A stretch of 64,000 bases of DNA from Bradyrhizobium arachidis (GCF_015291705.1 NZ_CP030050.1:6324001-6388000), one strand, 5' to 3'; positions 54,959 through 64,000 are shown, numbered from the stretch's first letter. Notes: a model not told the origin generated them from the sequence alone. Translations and numbers: made by a program.

Positions 54959-55211
54959 TTAGTCGTCTAACTTCTCTTGCACTATGACCCCTGTTTTGGG
55001 GTCCGCATGGAATTCCATCTTTTGCCGTTCTTGATGCCTTTTCTCTCCCATCGGCCATCGTCGGCTTCGAGCTTGGTAACTTGAGTGCAGCCCGATTCCA
55101 TAATCTTCGCCTTAACTTGGTCCATCGGCATCCAACCCGGACCCGGCTGATCAGCTCGCGCTGCCGAACCAACAGCGAAAGCACCGACACGAGAACTGTG
55201 GCGAGCTTCAT
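54959..55211 (-). pseudogene. Second PepSY gene copy, frameshifted
   Basis: The ATG at 55211 opens MKLATVLVSVLSLL, then the frame is lost at VRQRELIS. Shifting by one base gives AFAVGSAARADQPGPGWMPM and DQVKAKIMESGCTQVT, matching the copy at 52570-52824. A second shift after GIKNGK leads to MEFHADPKTGVIVQEKLDD. Two frame breaks are therefore needed, so this is a decayed duplicate. Confidence 0.8.
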
Positions 55212-55359
55212 TGCGGTCATCCTCTGAATGACTGCGGGAGCCTTGATCAGATTGTTCGTCTTACTCGCGCACGGACACTATTTGCGGTAATGTGCCTTGC
55301 GAAACCTATCGGGCGAGCGGAGCGGGAGCAAGGCGAACGAGACTCCGCGACATGGCACG

Positions 55360-55809
55360 CTAGGGGCGGCGCACCTCGAAGTAGGTTTTGGCACCACGCT
55401 GGAACCCTGCCCTCTCGTAGAAGCCTAGCGTTGCCTCCTGTTTTGAACCTGTCGCCAAATGGACTTTGTAGCAATCGGCCCGAACCGCGATATCGATAGC
55501 GTGAGCAAGAACCCGTCGGCCAAGTCCTAATTTTCGGTACTCGGCATGGGTGACTACATTTTCGATCACTCCATACGATCGTCCGCCGCGAGATAGGTTA
55601 GGCACAATGGCGAGAGTGCATGAAGATACGAGCAGTTCTGCTGCTTGCGCCACAATCACGGTCATGAAGTTGGATGTGAGCAACGTCATCCAGATGCGCT
55701 CGGCCGTAGCGGCCTCCAGTTGGGGCTCATTCGGATGAAGGTATCGGTAAAGTCGCAACATCTGGTGCAAATCGTCTTGCGTGGCAGAACGGATAATGGC
55801 GTCGGTCAT
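55360..55809 (-). CDS. GNAT-family acetyltransferase
   Basis: This 149-aa protein has the GNAT acetyl-CoA-binding signature in RKLGLGRRVLAHAIDIA (residues ~97-113) and the later GSKQEATLGFYERAGFQ. It transfers acetyl groups to an unknown amine. A bacterial aminoglycoside or amino-acid substrate is possible. It is a single gene and its start at 55809 begins the conserved region. Confidence 0.85.
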   Translation of the reverse strand: MTDAIIRSATQDDLHQMLRLYRYLHPNEPQLEAATAERIWMTLLTSNFMTVIVAQAAELLVSSCTLAIVPNLSRGGRSYGVIENVVTHAEYRKLGLGRRVLAHAIDIAVRADCYKVHLATGSKQEATLGFYERAGFQRGAKTYFEVRRP

Positions 55810-56051
55810 TCAACAATCCATGATCGGTGACGGTCGGAGCTACTAGGTAAGGGTCAATTAGCCCGCAAGCGATTTGTGCGGAAAAGATCGATGCTGACCA
55901 CGCGGGCGCTTCAGCCAAGCCATTCGTAAATTGCGCGTGCTTGAAAGGTGTGCGTCTCCAATCACGCCCCACGACGACAGACGCCGCAATCTTCGGAGCC
56001 TAAGTCAATCACGGGCCAATTGCAAAAGTGAGCAGCTTCATTGTAGGTTAG

Positions 56052-56732
56052 GTGACTTCCGCTCTGCGTACATCTATCCAGATGCAATATAGAAAGAAGT
56101 TTCTATCCGACTTGGCTGATCGCCTTGTCGCAACCTCGCCAGATCGAACGGCCCGCGTCGCTATCGACGGCGTCGACGGGGCAGGAAAGACCACATTCGC
56201 TGATGAACTCGGAACCCTAGTTGCGACTAAGGGGCGGCCTGTCATTCGAGCGTCGGTAGACGGATTTCATAATCCAAAAACGGTCAGGTATCGGCGTGGG
56301 CGACATTCACCGGAAGGCTTTTTTGAGGATTCGTACAATTACACGGCATTGAAGCAATACCTGCTGGACCCGCTGAGCCCCGGTGGTTCTCGCATGTATC
56401 GTCGAGCGATCTTCGATCATGTGACCGATGACAGTGTACCTGCCGATGATCTGGAGGCACTGCCGTCTTCCATTTTGCTGATAGACGGCATCTTTCTGCA
56501 TCGGCCAGAACTGCTCACCTACTGGGACGTTTCGATTTTCCTCCGAACAGACTTCGCTGTATCCGTTGCGCGGTGCGCTTCGCGCGATGGCTGGTCGCTG
56601 GACCCTGCAGCTCCATCGAACCGACGCTACGTTGAGGGACAGCGGCTCTATCTTCTGAACTGCCAACCGGAAGCGAAGGCTACCATTGTGATCGATTACA
56701 ACGACCTTTCGGCACCCTCGCTCGTAGTCTGA
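56052..56732 (+). CDS. Uridine-kinase-like P-loop protein
   Basis: This 226-aa protein has a P-loop VDGVDGAGKTTFADEL-type motif (residues ~38-53, DGAGKTT) and the nucleoside kinase element ASVDGFHNP. The family includes uridine/cytidine kinases and uncharacterised nucleoside kinases, often in antibiotic or resistance islands. It starts with GTG at 56052; an ATG at 56082 is another candidate. The C-terminal IVIDYNDLSAPSL is also typical of the family. Confidence 0.8.
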   Translation: MTSALRTSIQMQYRKKFLSDLADRLVATSPDRTARVAIDGVDGAGKTTFADELGTLVATKGRPVIRASVDGFHNPKTVRYRRGRHSPEGFFEDSYNYTALKQYLLDPLSPGGSRMYRRAIFDHVTDDSVPADDLEALPSSILLIDGIFLHRPELLTYWDVSIFLRTDFAVSVARCASRDGWSLDPAAPSNRRYVEGQRLYLLNCQPEAKATIVIDYNDLSAPSLVV

Positions 56733-56877
56733 GGTCAAGCGGCCCGCGAAGGGTAATCACAAAAGTTTATCCGATGGGTCTCCACTACCGGGCGTGTCGC
56801 TGCGCCCATCGCTATAGTCTAGGAGCTCACATGGGTATTTCGAAGTCGCCGAGCAAAGCCTCCGCGAGATATAGCCG

Positions 56878-57639
56878 TCACTTGCCTCCAGTAACATCGA
56901 GAAACGTGCCAGTAACGAACGAAGCTTCGGTGCTGGCCAACCACAGGATCGCACTCGCAACCTCTTCAGGCCGCCCTCCTCTTCCCATCGGGATTGACTC
57001 CTTGACACGATCTACCCGTCCCGGCTCTCCGCCGCTCGCATGCATTTCGGTGTAGATGTGTCCGGGGCGAATGCAGTTGACGCGGATTCCATCGCGCGCG
57101 ACCTCCTTGGCGAAACCGATGGTGAACGTTTCCAGGGCCCCCTTCGATGCGGCGTAGTCGACATATTCGCCGGGACTGCCGAGCCGAGCTGAGGCCGATG
57201 AGAGATTGATGACCGAGCCGCCCGGCCCGTTGTGTCGGTAAGACATCCGCTTCGCGGCTTGCTGTGCGCAGAGAATGGGCCCGATCGCGTTCACGGCGAA
57301 GATCCGTTGCATCCGATCGAAACCGAGATCCTCCAGCCGCGACTGTCGCGCGAGGACAGCCGCGTTGTTCACCAACACATCAATTCGGCCGAACTTTTGG
57401 TCGATCGCTGCAAAGAGTTGCGCCACCTGCTCGGGATCCGCACTATCCGCACATATGGGCAACGCCCGGCGCCCCGCGGCTTCCACATCTGCCGCTACTG
57501 CAAGGGCGGCAGCCTTGTTGGAGACGAAGCTGATCGCGACGTCGTAGCCCTGTGCGGCAGCAAGCCGAGCGGTTGCCGCACCGATGCCACGGCTACCACC
57601 CGTTACAAGCATCACCGGCGCTTGAGAAACGGTTTCCAT
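56878..57639 (-). CDS. Short-chain dehydrogenase/reductase
   Basis: This 253-aa SDR has the cofactor motif VTGGSRGIGAATARLA, NNAAV, the catalytic Ser in NLSSASARLG and YxxxK in YVDYAASKG. It is close to 3-oxoacyl-ACP reductases and glucose-1-dehydrogenases, but the substrate is unknown. GGAGG 9 nt upstream supports the start at 57639. It lies 101 bp downstream of an MFS gene on the same strand. Confidence 0.9.
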   Translation of the reverse strand: METVSQAPVMLVTGGSRGIGAATARLAAAQGYDVAISFVSNKAAALAVAADVEAAGRRALPICADSADPEQVAQLFAAIDQKFGRIDVLVNNAAVLARQSRLEDLGFDRMQRIFAVNAIGPILCAQQAAKRMSYRHNGPGGSVINLSSASARLGSPGEYVDYAASKGALETFTIGFAKEVARDGIRVNCIRPGHIYTEMHASGGEPGRVDRVKESIPMGRGGRPEEVASAILWLASTEASFVTGTFLDVTGGK

Positions 57640-57739
57640 TGAGCGAACCTCCATGTTGGCATGATGATGATCGGACCTTGGCCGCCCGGAATCGGGACGG
57701 TGCGGCCACTTCGGCCGTCCGTCGCCTGCCCGCAACTCA

Positions 57740-58951
57740 TCAAACGGCTTTCTCGGAGCTGCGCAGATAGGGTCGCAACGCTAGTACGAGTGGGACGATC
57801 AGGGCGGCAGTTGCCGACGAGGCCAGCAGCCCAATCGTTCGGCTGCTGTGATCGGCAATCGTGCCATAGACGATGGGCGCGAAACCTCCTGCGCCGATGA
57901 CGCTTGTATAAAAAACTGCGAAAGCTCGCCCGGTATCGCCGTCGGAAAGCTCCGGCACAGTGCCATAGAGCACCGAAGAGGTGCCATTCAACACGATGCC
58001 GAGCAACGGGAGCAGGATTAGCGTTGGCGTCAGAGTCGTGAACAGCGTTGCCGCAATGAGCAAGGCGGTCGCTGCCTCGGTGATTACAACGGTGCCAATG
58101 ACACCAAACCGCTCGCCGAGCCAGGCGCATGTCGCCTTGCCGAACGCGCCACCGATGAAAAGCAGGGCGAGCGCGACACCAACAACCGGCAAGTCGCCCC
58201 CCTGTCCATGGATAAGAAAGGGCAGAAAGAGCAGATACCCCATACGCGTCGCCGTATCCAGCGCACCGATCGTCGTGAGTATGCGAAAGCCGCCGCGACC
58301 GCGGCCGATCGCGGCATCTCCAACGACATTTCTACGAACAGAAGCAGCCGGTGTCAGCAATGCCAGTGCGACCACCAGCACCATCCCAAGCGCCGCCATC
58401 AAACCCAGCACCGATTGCCAGGCGCAGACCGGCAACAGGACTGCGACAAGCGCCGGCAAGGCGGCTTTTCCTAGATCGCCGGAAAAGTTATATATCCCGA
58501 GCGGCCGTCGGGAGGCCGTACCATAGCTGTCGGAGACGAGCTTCGAGCCGCGTGGATCCTGGATGCTTGAACCTATGCCGGCCACGACGAGTCCGACGCA
58601 AAGACCCGAAAAGCCGAACGGCAGCGCCATAATCAGCAAGCCCGCCGTGGCAACAACAGTAGACAGGCTCAGCGCTGCACGCGGCGACAATCCGCGAAGA
58701 ACCCGGTCGGCTGGGATCTGCAGGCCCCCCATTGTTCCGAAATACAGTGCGCGCACTACGGCGAGCACCGCATAGGACAGGCCGAATTGCGCCTGCCAGA
58801 CTGGCATGAAGGCATAAAGACCGTCGGTATAGCCGTCATGGAGCGCATGGGCGAGGCACGCGGCCAGCAGACTTCGCAAATTCCCCTTGCCCGTTAATCC
58901 TAGTGCAGTTTCGCGCGAGTGGCTCGTTGCCGCCGTTGCCGCATCGTTCAT
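57740..58951 (-). CDS. MFS transporter
   Basis: This 403-aa carrier has about 12 membrane segments, with HALHDGYTDGLYAFMPVW after the first and GGAFGKATCAWLGERFGVIG around residue 290. GAGGAA precedes the ATG at 58951. Together with the SDR gene it suggests uptake or export linked to oxidation of a small compound. It is divergent from the LysR gene at 59105, which may control it. Confidence 0.88.
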   Translation of the reverse strand: MNDAATAATSHSRETALGLTGKGNLRSLLAACLAHALHDGYTDGLYAFMPVWQAQFGLSYAVLAVVRALYFGTMGGLQIPADRVLRGLSPRAALSLSTVVATAGLLIMALPFGFSGLCVGLVVAGIGSSIQDPRGSKLVSDSYGTASRRPLGIYNFSGDLGKAALPALVAVLLPVCAWQSVLGLMAALGMVLVVALALLTPAASVRRNVVGDAAIGRGRGGFRILTTIGALDTATRMGYLLFLPFLIHGQGGDLPVVGVALALLFIGGAFGKATCAWLGERFGVIGTVVITEAATALLIAATLFTTLTPTLILLPLLGIVLNGTSSVLYGTVPELSDGDTGRAFAVFYTSVIGAGGFAPIVYGTIADHSSRTIGLLASSATAALIVPLVLALRPYLRSSEKAV

Positions 58952-59057
58952 GTCAATTTCCTCGGCTTCACGAAGCGAGACTCGGCTCAGAAAATCTACA
59001 TCATGACGCATTTCGGCTTCCTCAATGCGCCTTCAATACGATGAACCATTGAAAGGA

Positions 59058-59073
59058 CTGGCGCAAACCAGTA
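59058..59073. promoter_or_regulatory. Inverted repeat in the MFS/LysR divergent promoter
   Basis: ACTGG and CCAGT enclose CGCAAA, 30 bp before the LysR ATG. ATACGA and TCGTAT also occur as an inverted pair nearby (~59036 and ~59080). These may be LysR operator sites. Confidence 0.4.
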
Positions 59074-59104
59074 ATAATCGTCGTATGAGTTAGGATTTCT
59101 AACA

Positions 59105-60033
59105 ATGGTTCAGCGCAGGACCTTGCCGCCGCTCAACGCCGTTCGCGCTTTCGAGGCGGCAGCTCGCCTTGGCAGCTTCAAGGACGCCGCAGTCGAATTG
59201 GGCGTAACGCATGGCGCAATCAGCCAGCAGGTGCGTCTCCTTGAGGACCGGCTAGGAGCGCCCGAGCTGTTCCGGCGAGCGACGCGGCGAGTCACGCTCA
59301 CACCCGCCGGCACGGCGTTGCTCGACGAGGTCGGCCCAGCGCTCGACCGCATTGCCTCGGCTGTCCAGCGCCATCGCGCCACGCGCGGCGAAGTGCCTGC
59401 CGCTGTGCTGCGCGTTAACGCATTGGCCACATTCAGCATGCGCTGGCTTCTTCCCCGGTTGAGACGTTTTCGGGACGAGCGACCCGACATCGAGGTTCGC
59501 CTCACCACGTCCAACGACCCGATCGACGCGCTTGCCGATACGTTCGACGTGGTCATTCGCGGCGGCCCGGATTCGTTTTACGGCTTTACATCCGGCTTTT
59601 TCTTACGGAGCGCCGTTTGCCGGTCTGCAGCCCTGCACTCGCCGCGACGCAGCCGCTGGATGACATTTCTGATTTCGCTCGGCACACTTTGCTACACGTC
59701 ACTTCGATGCCGCGGCTTTGGCATGATTGGCTGCTACAAGCCGGACAGCCTCGCGTCACTCCGGCGGCGACGCTGACATTCGATCACTTCTTTCTGACCA
59801 TTCAGGCCGCGATCGATGGATTGGGTGTGGCGATGGGACCGACCGCCCTGATTGGCGACGACGTCGCGGCCGGCCGCCTGATCGCGCCATTTCCCGGTGT
59901 CAGTCTTCCAGCAAGGAGCTACTTCGCCTACTTGCCCGTGGAGAGCGAAAACGGCTCCCCGACCGCCGTATTTTGCGATTGGCTGGTACAAGAAGGGCAG
60001 CAATCCGCCCGCAACGCAATGTCCGGGCGCTGA
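59105..60033 (+). pseudogene. LysR-family regulator, frameshifted (GcvA-like)
   Basis: The ATG at 59105 opens a GcvA-like winged helix (LPPLNAVRAFEAAARLGSFK) followed by an effector domain. The frame changes at about 59,605: after YGFTSGFF the product reads LRSAVCRSAA instead of the expected TERRLPVCSPAL. The correct C-terminal half continues in another frame from about 59,610 to 60,033. A single-base deletion explains it, so the gene may be inactive unless this is a sequencing error. Confidence 0.8.
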
Positions 60034-60325
60034 ACACCGATCGTTCCGCTTAACTGTCAAAGCACTCGAACGTTCAAAGAGGCAAAAGCCGGTATGGATC
60101 ATTTGCCGCTTGCTGCCAGCAAACCTCCCTCGGCGACCTCTCACATCATTCGGTGCTGTTTCTGAAGCGGCCTCGAATGGAATTCTTCGAAATATGCGGC
60201 AGAATCGCGCGTGAAACTGCTCACCTTGCTAGCAGCGAACAAGGCCCCGGTTTGTCCTAGCACTTCGCTTGGCCGGGCTACCGCCATATCCCAAGCCGAT
60301 GCAGATGATGCTGCGATCGAAATGG

Positions 60326-60362
60326 TCCGGGAGGCACATAGCTTCCCGGGCCTCTCTTTTTT
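60326..60362 (+). terminator. Rho-independent terminator downstream of the LysR gene
   Basis: GGTCCGGGA and TCCCGGGCC form a stem with a short loop, then CTCTTTTTT. Confidence 0.55.
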
Positions 60363-60390
60363 CTGCCGCAGCATGATCACCCTCGGAACG

Positions 60391-61503
60391 TCATGGCTTC
60401 ATAGCGCCCTGCGCACTAGTATAGACGGCGTAGAGCGAGGACGAGCCGCAGATGTAAAGCCTATTTCGTTGCTGACCGCCGAAGCAAACATTTGCGACGG
60501 TTTCTGGTATGTGGATCTTGCCGAGCAAGTCGCCGTCGGAAGCGTAGCAGCGCACGCCGTCCTCGTTCGGATCGCCCCAACCCACGGAGCACCAGATACG
60601 GCCGTCGCGGTCGCAACGCATGCCGTCGGTAATGCTGGGTTTGGGCATTTCCGCAAAGACCTTGCTGTTCGAAACTTTGCCGGAGCCTATGTCCACGTCG
60701 AATACGCGGATATGAGATGGATTGTCTGGCCCGTCCGTAAAACCGGTGTCGATGACATAGAGCTTCTTCTCGTCGGCTGAGAAGGTAATGCCGTTAGGCT
60801 CCACGAAGTCATCGACGACAACCTTGATGTCACCGGATTTCGGATCGACGCGGTAGACATTGTTCTTAGCCTGCTCCTTCTCGGCTTTGATTCCCTCATA
60901 ATAGCCGCCGATGCCATAGCCAGGATCGACGAACCAAATCGAACCATCAGAGGCGACGACCAGGTCGTTAGGCGAGTTAAGTTTTTTTCCATCGTATGTG
61001 TCGGCGATGATCGTGATGGAGCCGTCGAGTTCGGTTCGGGTGACTCGCCGGCCGCTATGCTCGCAGGTCAAAAGGCGTCCTTCCCGATCGATCGTGTTGC
61101 CGTTCGAGTTCATCGACGGTTGGCGGAATACGCTGACGTGGCCGTCATCCTCCGAAAAGCGCATAATGCGGTTGTTGGGAATGTCACTGAACATCACGCA
61201 GCGCCAAGCCGGGATATAGACGGGGCCCTCGGCCCAGCGAAAACCGGTCGCGACACGCTCAACTGCCATGGTGCCGGCGAAGGCCGGGAAACCGGTAGGC
61301 CCGAATGAGACCTTGGGCTTTTTCATAGACTCCAGACGGGAATCCGGATAACGGGCTCCGGGGAGTGGTCCCAGGGGAAGCGGGGTTTGCAAGGTTGGCG
61401 CACCCGTTTGGCCGAATGGCGTTACGGTCGCCCCAGAAGCAGCCTTGATGGTCGCAGCTGCCGCGGCAGCCGCCGTTGTCGCCAAAAAATTGCGTCTGTT
61501 CAT
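60391..61503 (-). CDS. SMP-30/gluconolactonase-like protein with Tat-type signal
   Basis: This 370-aa protein begins MNRRNFLATTAAAAAAAT, a twin-arginine-like signal. A six-bladed propeller follows: RWAEGPVYIPAWRCVMFSD, then NGNTIDREGRLLTCEHSGRR, SPNDLVVASDGSIWFVDPGYG and FVEPNGITFSADE. Metal ligands Glu, Asn and Asp are within these motifs. The enzyme hydrolyses sugar lactones, probably in the periplasm. It stands alone on the minus strand. Confidence 0.9.
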   Translation of the reverse strand: MNRRNFLATTAAAAAAATIKAASGATVTPFGQTGAPTLQTPLPLGPLPGARYPDSRLESMKKPKVSFGPTGFPAFAGTMAVERVATGFRWAEGPVYIPAWRCVMFSDIPNNRIMRFSEDDGHVSVFRQPSMNSNGNTIDREGRLLTCEHSGRRVTRTELDGSITIIADTYDGKKLNSPNDLVVASDGSIWFVDPGYGIGGYYEGIKAEKEQAKNNVYRVDPKSGDIKVVVDDFVEPNGITFSADEKKLYVIDTGFTDGPDNPSHIRVFDVDIGSGKVSNSKVFAEMPKPSITDGMRCDRDGRIWCSVGWGDPNEDGVRCYASDGDLLGKIHIPETVANVCFGGQQRNRLYICGSSSLYAVYTSAQGAMKP

Positions 61504-61984
61504 TGTTACCTCCCTAGAGAACTCCTCCGAACTCCCACCGGGTTTGTACTGGTAGGATGGTTGGGGGTTAGCAACCGTAGCACGAACAGAACTCGCGTAA
61601 GAGCCGGTCGTCGTCTGGTCCGCGCAGCAGGGAACTTCTTTTGGTAGGCGGTGGAAGGGAAATTGGGGAATTCGGATGTAGCGGAGATAGGCATTACAGG
61701 CGCGAAAGCGTGAATCTAGTCTGGGAAACTAGACGCTTCTGCGGTTCCGCTCACTTTTGGCGGGGTCTGCGCTGGCTCCCTTTGATACCGTTGCCGTTTT
61801 GCCTCCCATTTGGCGGGCGACGGAATCTGACGACGCCTGAATCGAAGCCCCTATTCTCGACCGTGTCCCCTGAGGAGCGGGTTTCTCTGAGACCAATTTC
61901 ATTTGATCGCGATCGACAACCACGCACCGGACCGGACATCACAGCGGGACGCCTCTCTGGCGAGATGGGCGCAGCAGCTGCGCA
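61504..61984. other. Intergenic region, no gene seen
   Basis: No frame was convincing over 480 bp. The promoter of the SMP-30 gene should lie close to 61504-61600, and the HTH relic begins at 61985. Confidence 0.4.
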
Positions 61985-62120
61985 ATGGGCTCAAAGACGA
62001 TTGACACGACTAAGGCGATCGCGCTGATGCTGAGAAACGGGTTAGCCAGCTGTCAAGCTCAACTGTCTAGTAGATCGCGGCAAGTCATTTGCATTCGGGG
62101 TTCGACGCACCGGCAGCCCG
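61985..62120 (+). pseudogene. Degenerate HTH gene relic
   Basis: KAIALMLRNGLAS...LSSRSRQVICIRG resembles KSAALYMLRNGLASYKEIA...SKQVVRIWGI of the intact gene at 54164-54409, with an insertion and loss of the HTH centre. It is a decayed relative, not a functional gene. Confidence 0.6.
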
Positions 62121-62181
62121 AAAGCACTACCTTCACTCTGGATCGATGCCGGTCGATCGCTCCGCTGACGTGACCTCCGGC

Positions 62182-62559
62182 CTACTTGGGAAACAGCTTG
62201 TCGCGAATATAACGCGAGGTGGCCGTCAGCCGGATGCCGCTCGGCTTCCGCCATACAGCCCGGTCGATCTCCTTCGGATCGCCGATGATCAGCTTGCCTT
62301 TGGCGTTTTTGGCGACGAAGATCGCATCGCTCATTTTCCGCCCCGAGCGCTTGTTTTTCGCGGTGATCTCCTTCCAGAGGCTTATGCGTCCAAGCCTGAG
62401 TTTTGGTAGCTCCTCTTTGATTTCTCGGCGCAAGCAGTCCTTTTCGGATTCGTTCGGGCGACGGCGGCCGCCCGGAAACATCCAGAGACCGTCCGATCGA
62501 CGCCTCACGAGGAGCACCTTACCACGCTTCGCAGCAACCAGTTTCGATGATTTCGTCAT
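62182..62559 (-). CDS. Nudix hydrolase
   Basis: From the ATG at 62559 this frame encodes 125 residues of a Nudix protein. GGRRRPNESEKDCLRREIKE is the start of the Nudix box (Gx5Ex7REuxEE), though the Gly after the EE pair is missing. Members hydrolyse nucleoside diphosphate derivatives. A TTG in frame at 62571 is another possible start. Confidence 0.82.
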   Translation of the reverse strand: MTKSSKLVAAKRGKVLLVRRRSDGLWMFPGGRRRPNESEKDCLRREIKEELPKLRLGRISLWKEITAKNKRSGRKMSDAIFVAKNAKGKLIIGDPKEIDRAVWRKPSGIRLTATSRYIRDKLFPK

Positions 62560-62825
62560 AGCCAGCCGCAACGACCAAGGAATCAGCGCAATGGTAACTT
62601 GTCTCTTCGGCTAGACAAGTTTGGCGGCCAACCGTGACGATCGCAGACAAGGTCTCTTTTTCCATCGTGGCCCCGTTCCATCGCGAATGATTGCTGCTAC
62701 TCATCAACTATACAACCAAAGGATGATGTGAGGAATATGGACCGTGCAATCAGCGCACTGACCACCTTGCACCCCACGCCCGATTACGTTTCGATACACT
62801 CGTAGGTACCAAGGGGAAAAGGTCA

Positions 62826-63050
62826 ATGAACCGGCTTCAGAAATTCGTTGAGCAAGGCGGATCCGGTGAGAGGACCGGCCGAACAGCGTACGCCTTCAAC
62901 GCCTCGAATTTGCCCGAGGCGACTAAAGGGCTCGATTGGCGACCGATCACTGGTTTTAGCCCGGCCGATGAGGTTTTAGAGAACCCTAACCTGAAGCAGG
63001 TCTTCGAGGCGGCGTTGAAGCAAGGTTACGCACTGGTCACCCCTGCTTAG
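62826..63050 (+). CDS. Small hypothetical protein
   Basis: The frame encodes 74 residues, from MNRLQKFVEQGGSGERTGRT, with a predicted helix near the end (PNLKQVFEAALKQGYALV). GGGGAAAAGGTCA precedes the ATG. No family was recognised. Confidence 0.55.
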   Translation: MNRLQKFVEQGGSGERTGRTAYAFNASNLPEATKGLDWRPITGFSPADEVLENPNLKQVFEAALKQGYALVTPA

Positions 63051-63132
63051 AGGAGCGCCTGAATAGAAGCGGCTTGATGGGAAAGCGAAGGTGTCGAAGG
63101 CTATGGAACTTATTGTCGCCGGCTAACTGAAG

Positions 63133-63327
63133 GTGCGCGACCGACGCGCCTTGAAGAACTTGCTGGCTCATCGCCGTAACGTCCTAGGTCAGCTGCAAGG
63201 CGTGTCAGGCATCAATCCGGAAAACGCGGTCAAAGCGATCCAAGAAGAGCTAACGCTGATCGAAGCTGGCCTCGAAGAACTCAAGCCACCGCCCGGCTCA
63301 CTGCCTGACAACGAGTGGAGCCAGTGA
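63133..63327 (+). CDS. Small helical hypothetical protein
   Basis: A GTG at 63133 opens 64 codons for a helical protein (VRDRRALKNLLAHRRNVLGQ, then VKAIQEELTLIEAGLEELK). A terminator follows at 63444-63474. GAAGG lies just before the GTG. No family was recognised. Confidence 0.55.
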   Translation: MRDRRALKNLLAHRRNVLGQLQGVSGINPENAVKAIQEELTLIEAGLEELKPPPGSLPDNEWSQ

Positions 63328-63443
63328 GATCGCCTCAGTTTGGCCGGTTCATCTCGCGTTTGTAACCGGTTGGAAACCAATCTCAGCTAGGCTGCATGTC
63401 AGCGCCCGTTATCGGACAAGGCGTTACGCATGGGCAGGAGGAG

Positions 63444-63474
63444 CCCGCTCCCGAAAGGTGAGCGGGTTTTTTTT
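63444..63474 (+). terminator. Rho-independent terminator
   Basis: CCCGCTC and GAGCGGG enclose a 9-nt loop, followed directly by eight T residues. Confidence 0.8.
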
Positions 63475-63487
63475 GGGTTGATCAGGA

Positions 63488-63709
63488 ATGCGCGTAAATA
63501 AAATCACGTGGGATAAAATCGGCAGAGCGACAGAGCCGGGCCGTTACCAGTGCTTCTTCGGGTACCTGACCGTAACCGCCGAAGACATTCAGGTTTGGAG
63601 ACGATACCCCGACGCAACGTTCACGTTGATGGCGCGGCCGGCGACGCAACAATCCGTTGCTGAGGACTACTACCTAGGCGCGTTCGATATCGGCAATCCT
63701 GAGCCGTAG
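63488..63709 (+). CDS. Small hypothetical protein
   Basis: This frame gives 73 residues starting MRVNKITWDKIGRATEPGRY, with beta-strand-like stretches (GYLTVTAEDIQVWRRYPDAT). The start is 14 nt after the terminator's T-run, so it needs its own promoter or read-through. No family was recognised. Confidence 0.5.
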   Translation: MRVNKITWDKIGRATEPGRYQCFFGYLTVTAEDIQVWRRYPDATFTLMARPATQQSVAEDYYLGAFDIGNPEP

Positions 63710-63884
63710 GTTCCAGAATTAACTGTTTTCACGGACATCAAGCTTACTTCGCGACTTCGATTGCGAAGTCTTTTGGCGCCGATAGGTTTGTCTGCACCGG
63801 ACATTGCCCCGTCCGGGTTCGGCATGGCGAGGTCGTCGCGCCAAGATACTCGGCGCGGCGGCTTCCTTTATCCGCCGCAACGGT

Positions 63885-64000
63885 GTGAGCTTCATTTTGA
63901 CAAATAAGCCCGACAATGAACCCCTCGACCTCATTGAGATGCGGCGCCAGATCAGAGCTTTGCGCTCGCAACATTCTGATGATCTTCGGATCGCATCGCT
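63885..64000 (+). CDS. Partial hypothetical protein, 3' end outside window
   Basis: A frame from a GTG at 63885 gives VSFILTNKPDNEPLDLIEMR and then RQIRALRSQHSDDLRIAS, open to the right edge. Composition is protein-like, but no SD is clear and the frame also continues upstream. The true start is uncertain. Confidence 0.3.
   Translation, partial: MSFILTNKPDNEPLDLIEMRRQIRALRSQHSDDLRIAS

Noticed and set aside
60141..60380. Short frames downstream of the LysR pseudogene
   Set aside because: They cross a terminator-like hairpin and have no protein-like composition.

Overview
The window looks like a chromosome segment of a high-GC alphaproteobacterium close to Bradyrhizobium (family Nitrobacteraceae). 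This is inferred from the GC-rich backbone, an Omp25/RopB-like beta-barrel precursor, a FixK/FNR-type regulator with an intact FixK box, DUF6894 and DUF5681 proteins, and IS66, IS110 and IS3 relics typical of rhizobial islands. No rRNA gene or plasmid replication gene is present, so the genus call is an inference.

Positions 1-26,220 are backbone. They hold a catabolic cluster (two beta-keto-acid cleavage enzymes, a CaiB/BaiF CoA-transferase, two MFS carriers), a soluble PQQ-type sugar dehydrogenase lipoprotein with a DUF2231 membrane partner, and GDP-L-fucose synthesis (gmd, fcl) next to a lower-GC acyltransferase and a tRNA-Gly relic. They also hold an outer-membrane protein, tRNA-Gly(TCC), a mini-ORF with a 14-nt Shine-Dalgarno, a UvrD-like helicase, an amidohydrolase/GAF/MFS operon with a divergent LysR gene, a luciferase-like oxidoreductase, a TrmH-family rRNA methyltransferase, tRNA-Tyr and several small secreted proteins.

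At 26,221 a tRNA-Thr(TGT) gene stops exactly at the 3' edge of its anticodon loop and foreign DNA begins. A tyrosine integrase, an AlpA-like protein, a VapE-type primase/helicase, a structured AT-rich region (36.0-36.25 kb) and a DUF5681 operon form an integrative element (26.2-38.6 kb). An IS110 element and a FixK-type regulator lie inside it. No right attachment site was found, so the element or a composite island probably continues beyond the window.

Positions 38.6-44.3 kb hold the most interesting locus, a RiPP cluster of the thiazole/oxazole-modified microcin (TOMM, or LAP) type, all on the minus strand. It has a 150-aa precursor with five 27-residue repeats (WCWGWD...SSMRAPQ), a ThiF-like leader-binding C protein, a YcaO D protein ending in a PxPxP motif, and two SagB/McbC-like nitroreductase-fold proteins. 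No transporter, protease or immunity gene is evident. IS3-family relics flank it. Tandem multi-core precursors of this kind with a SagBCD set are unusual, and I know of no described product with this core.

Positions 44.6-64 kb are a mosaic of decayed genes (IS3 OrfB, a matrixin/DUF5648 protease, a HExxH protein, a PepSY copy, a frameshifted LysR gene), an intact IS66 with a passenger gene, and intact metabolic genes (MBL-fold hydrolase, MgtC, GNAT, uridine-kinase-like, SDR, MFS, SMP-30-like lactonase, Nudix).
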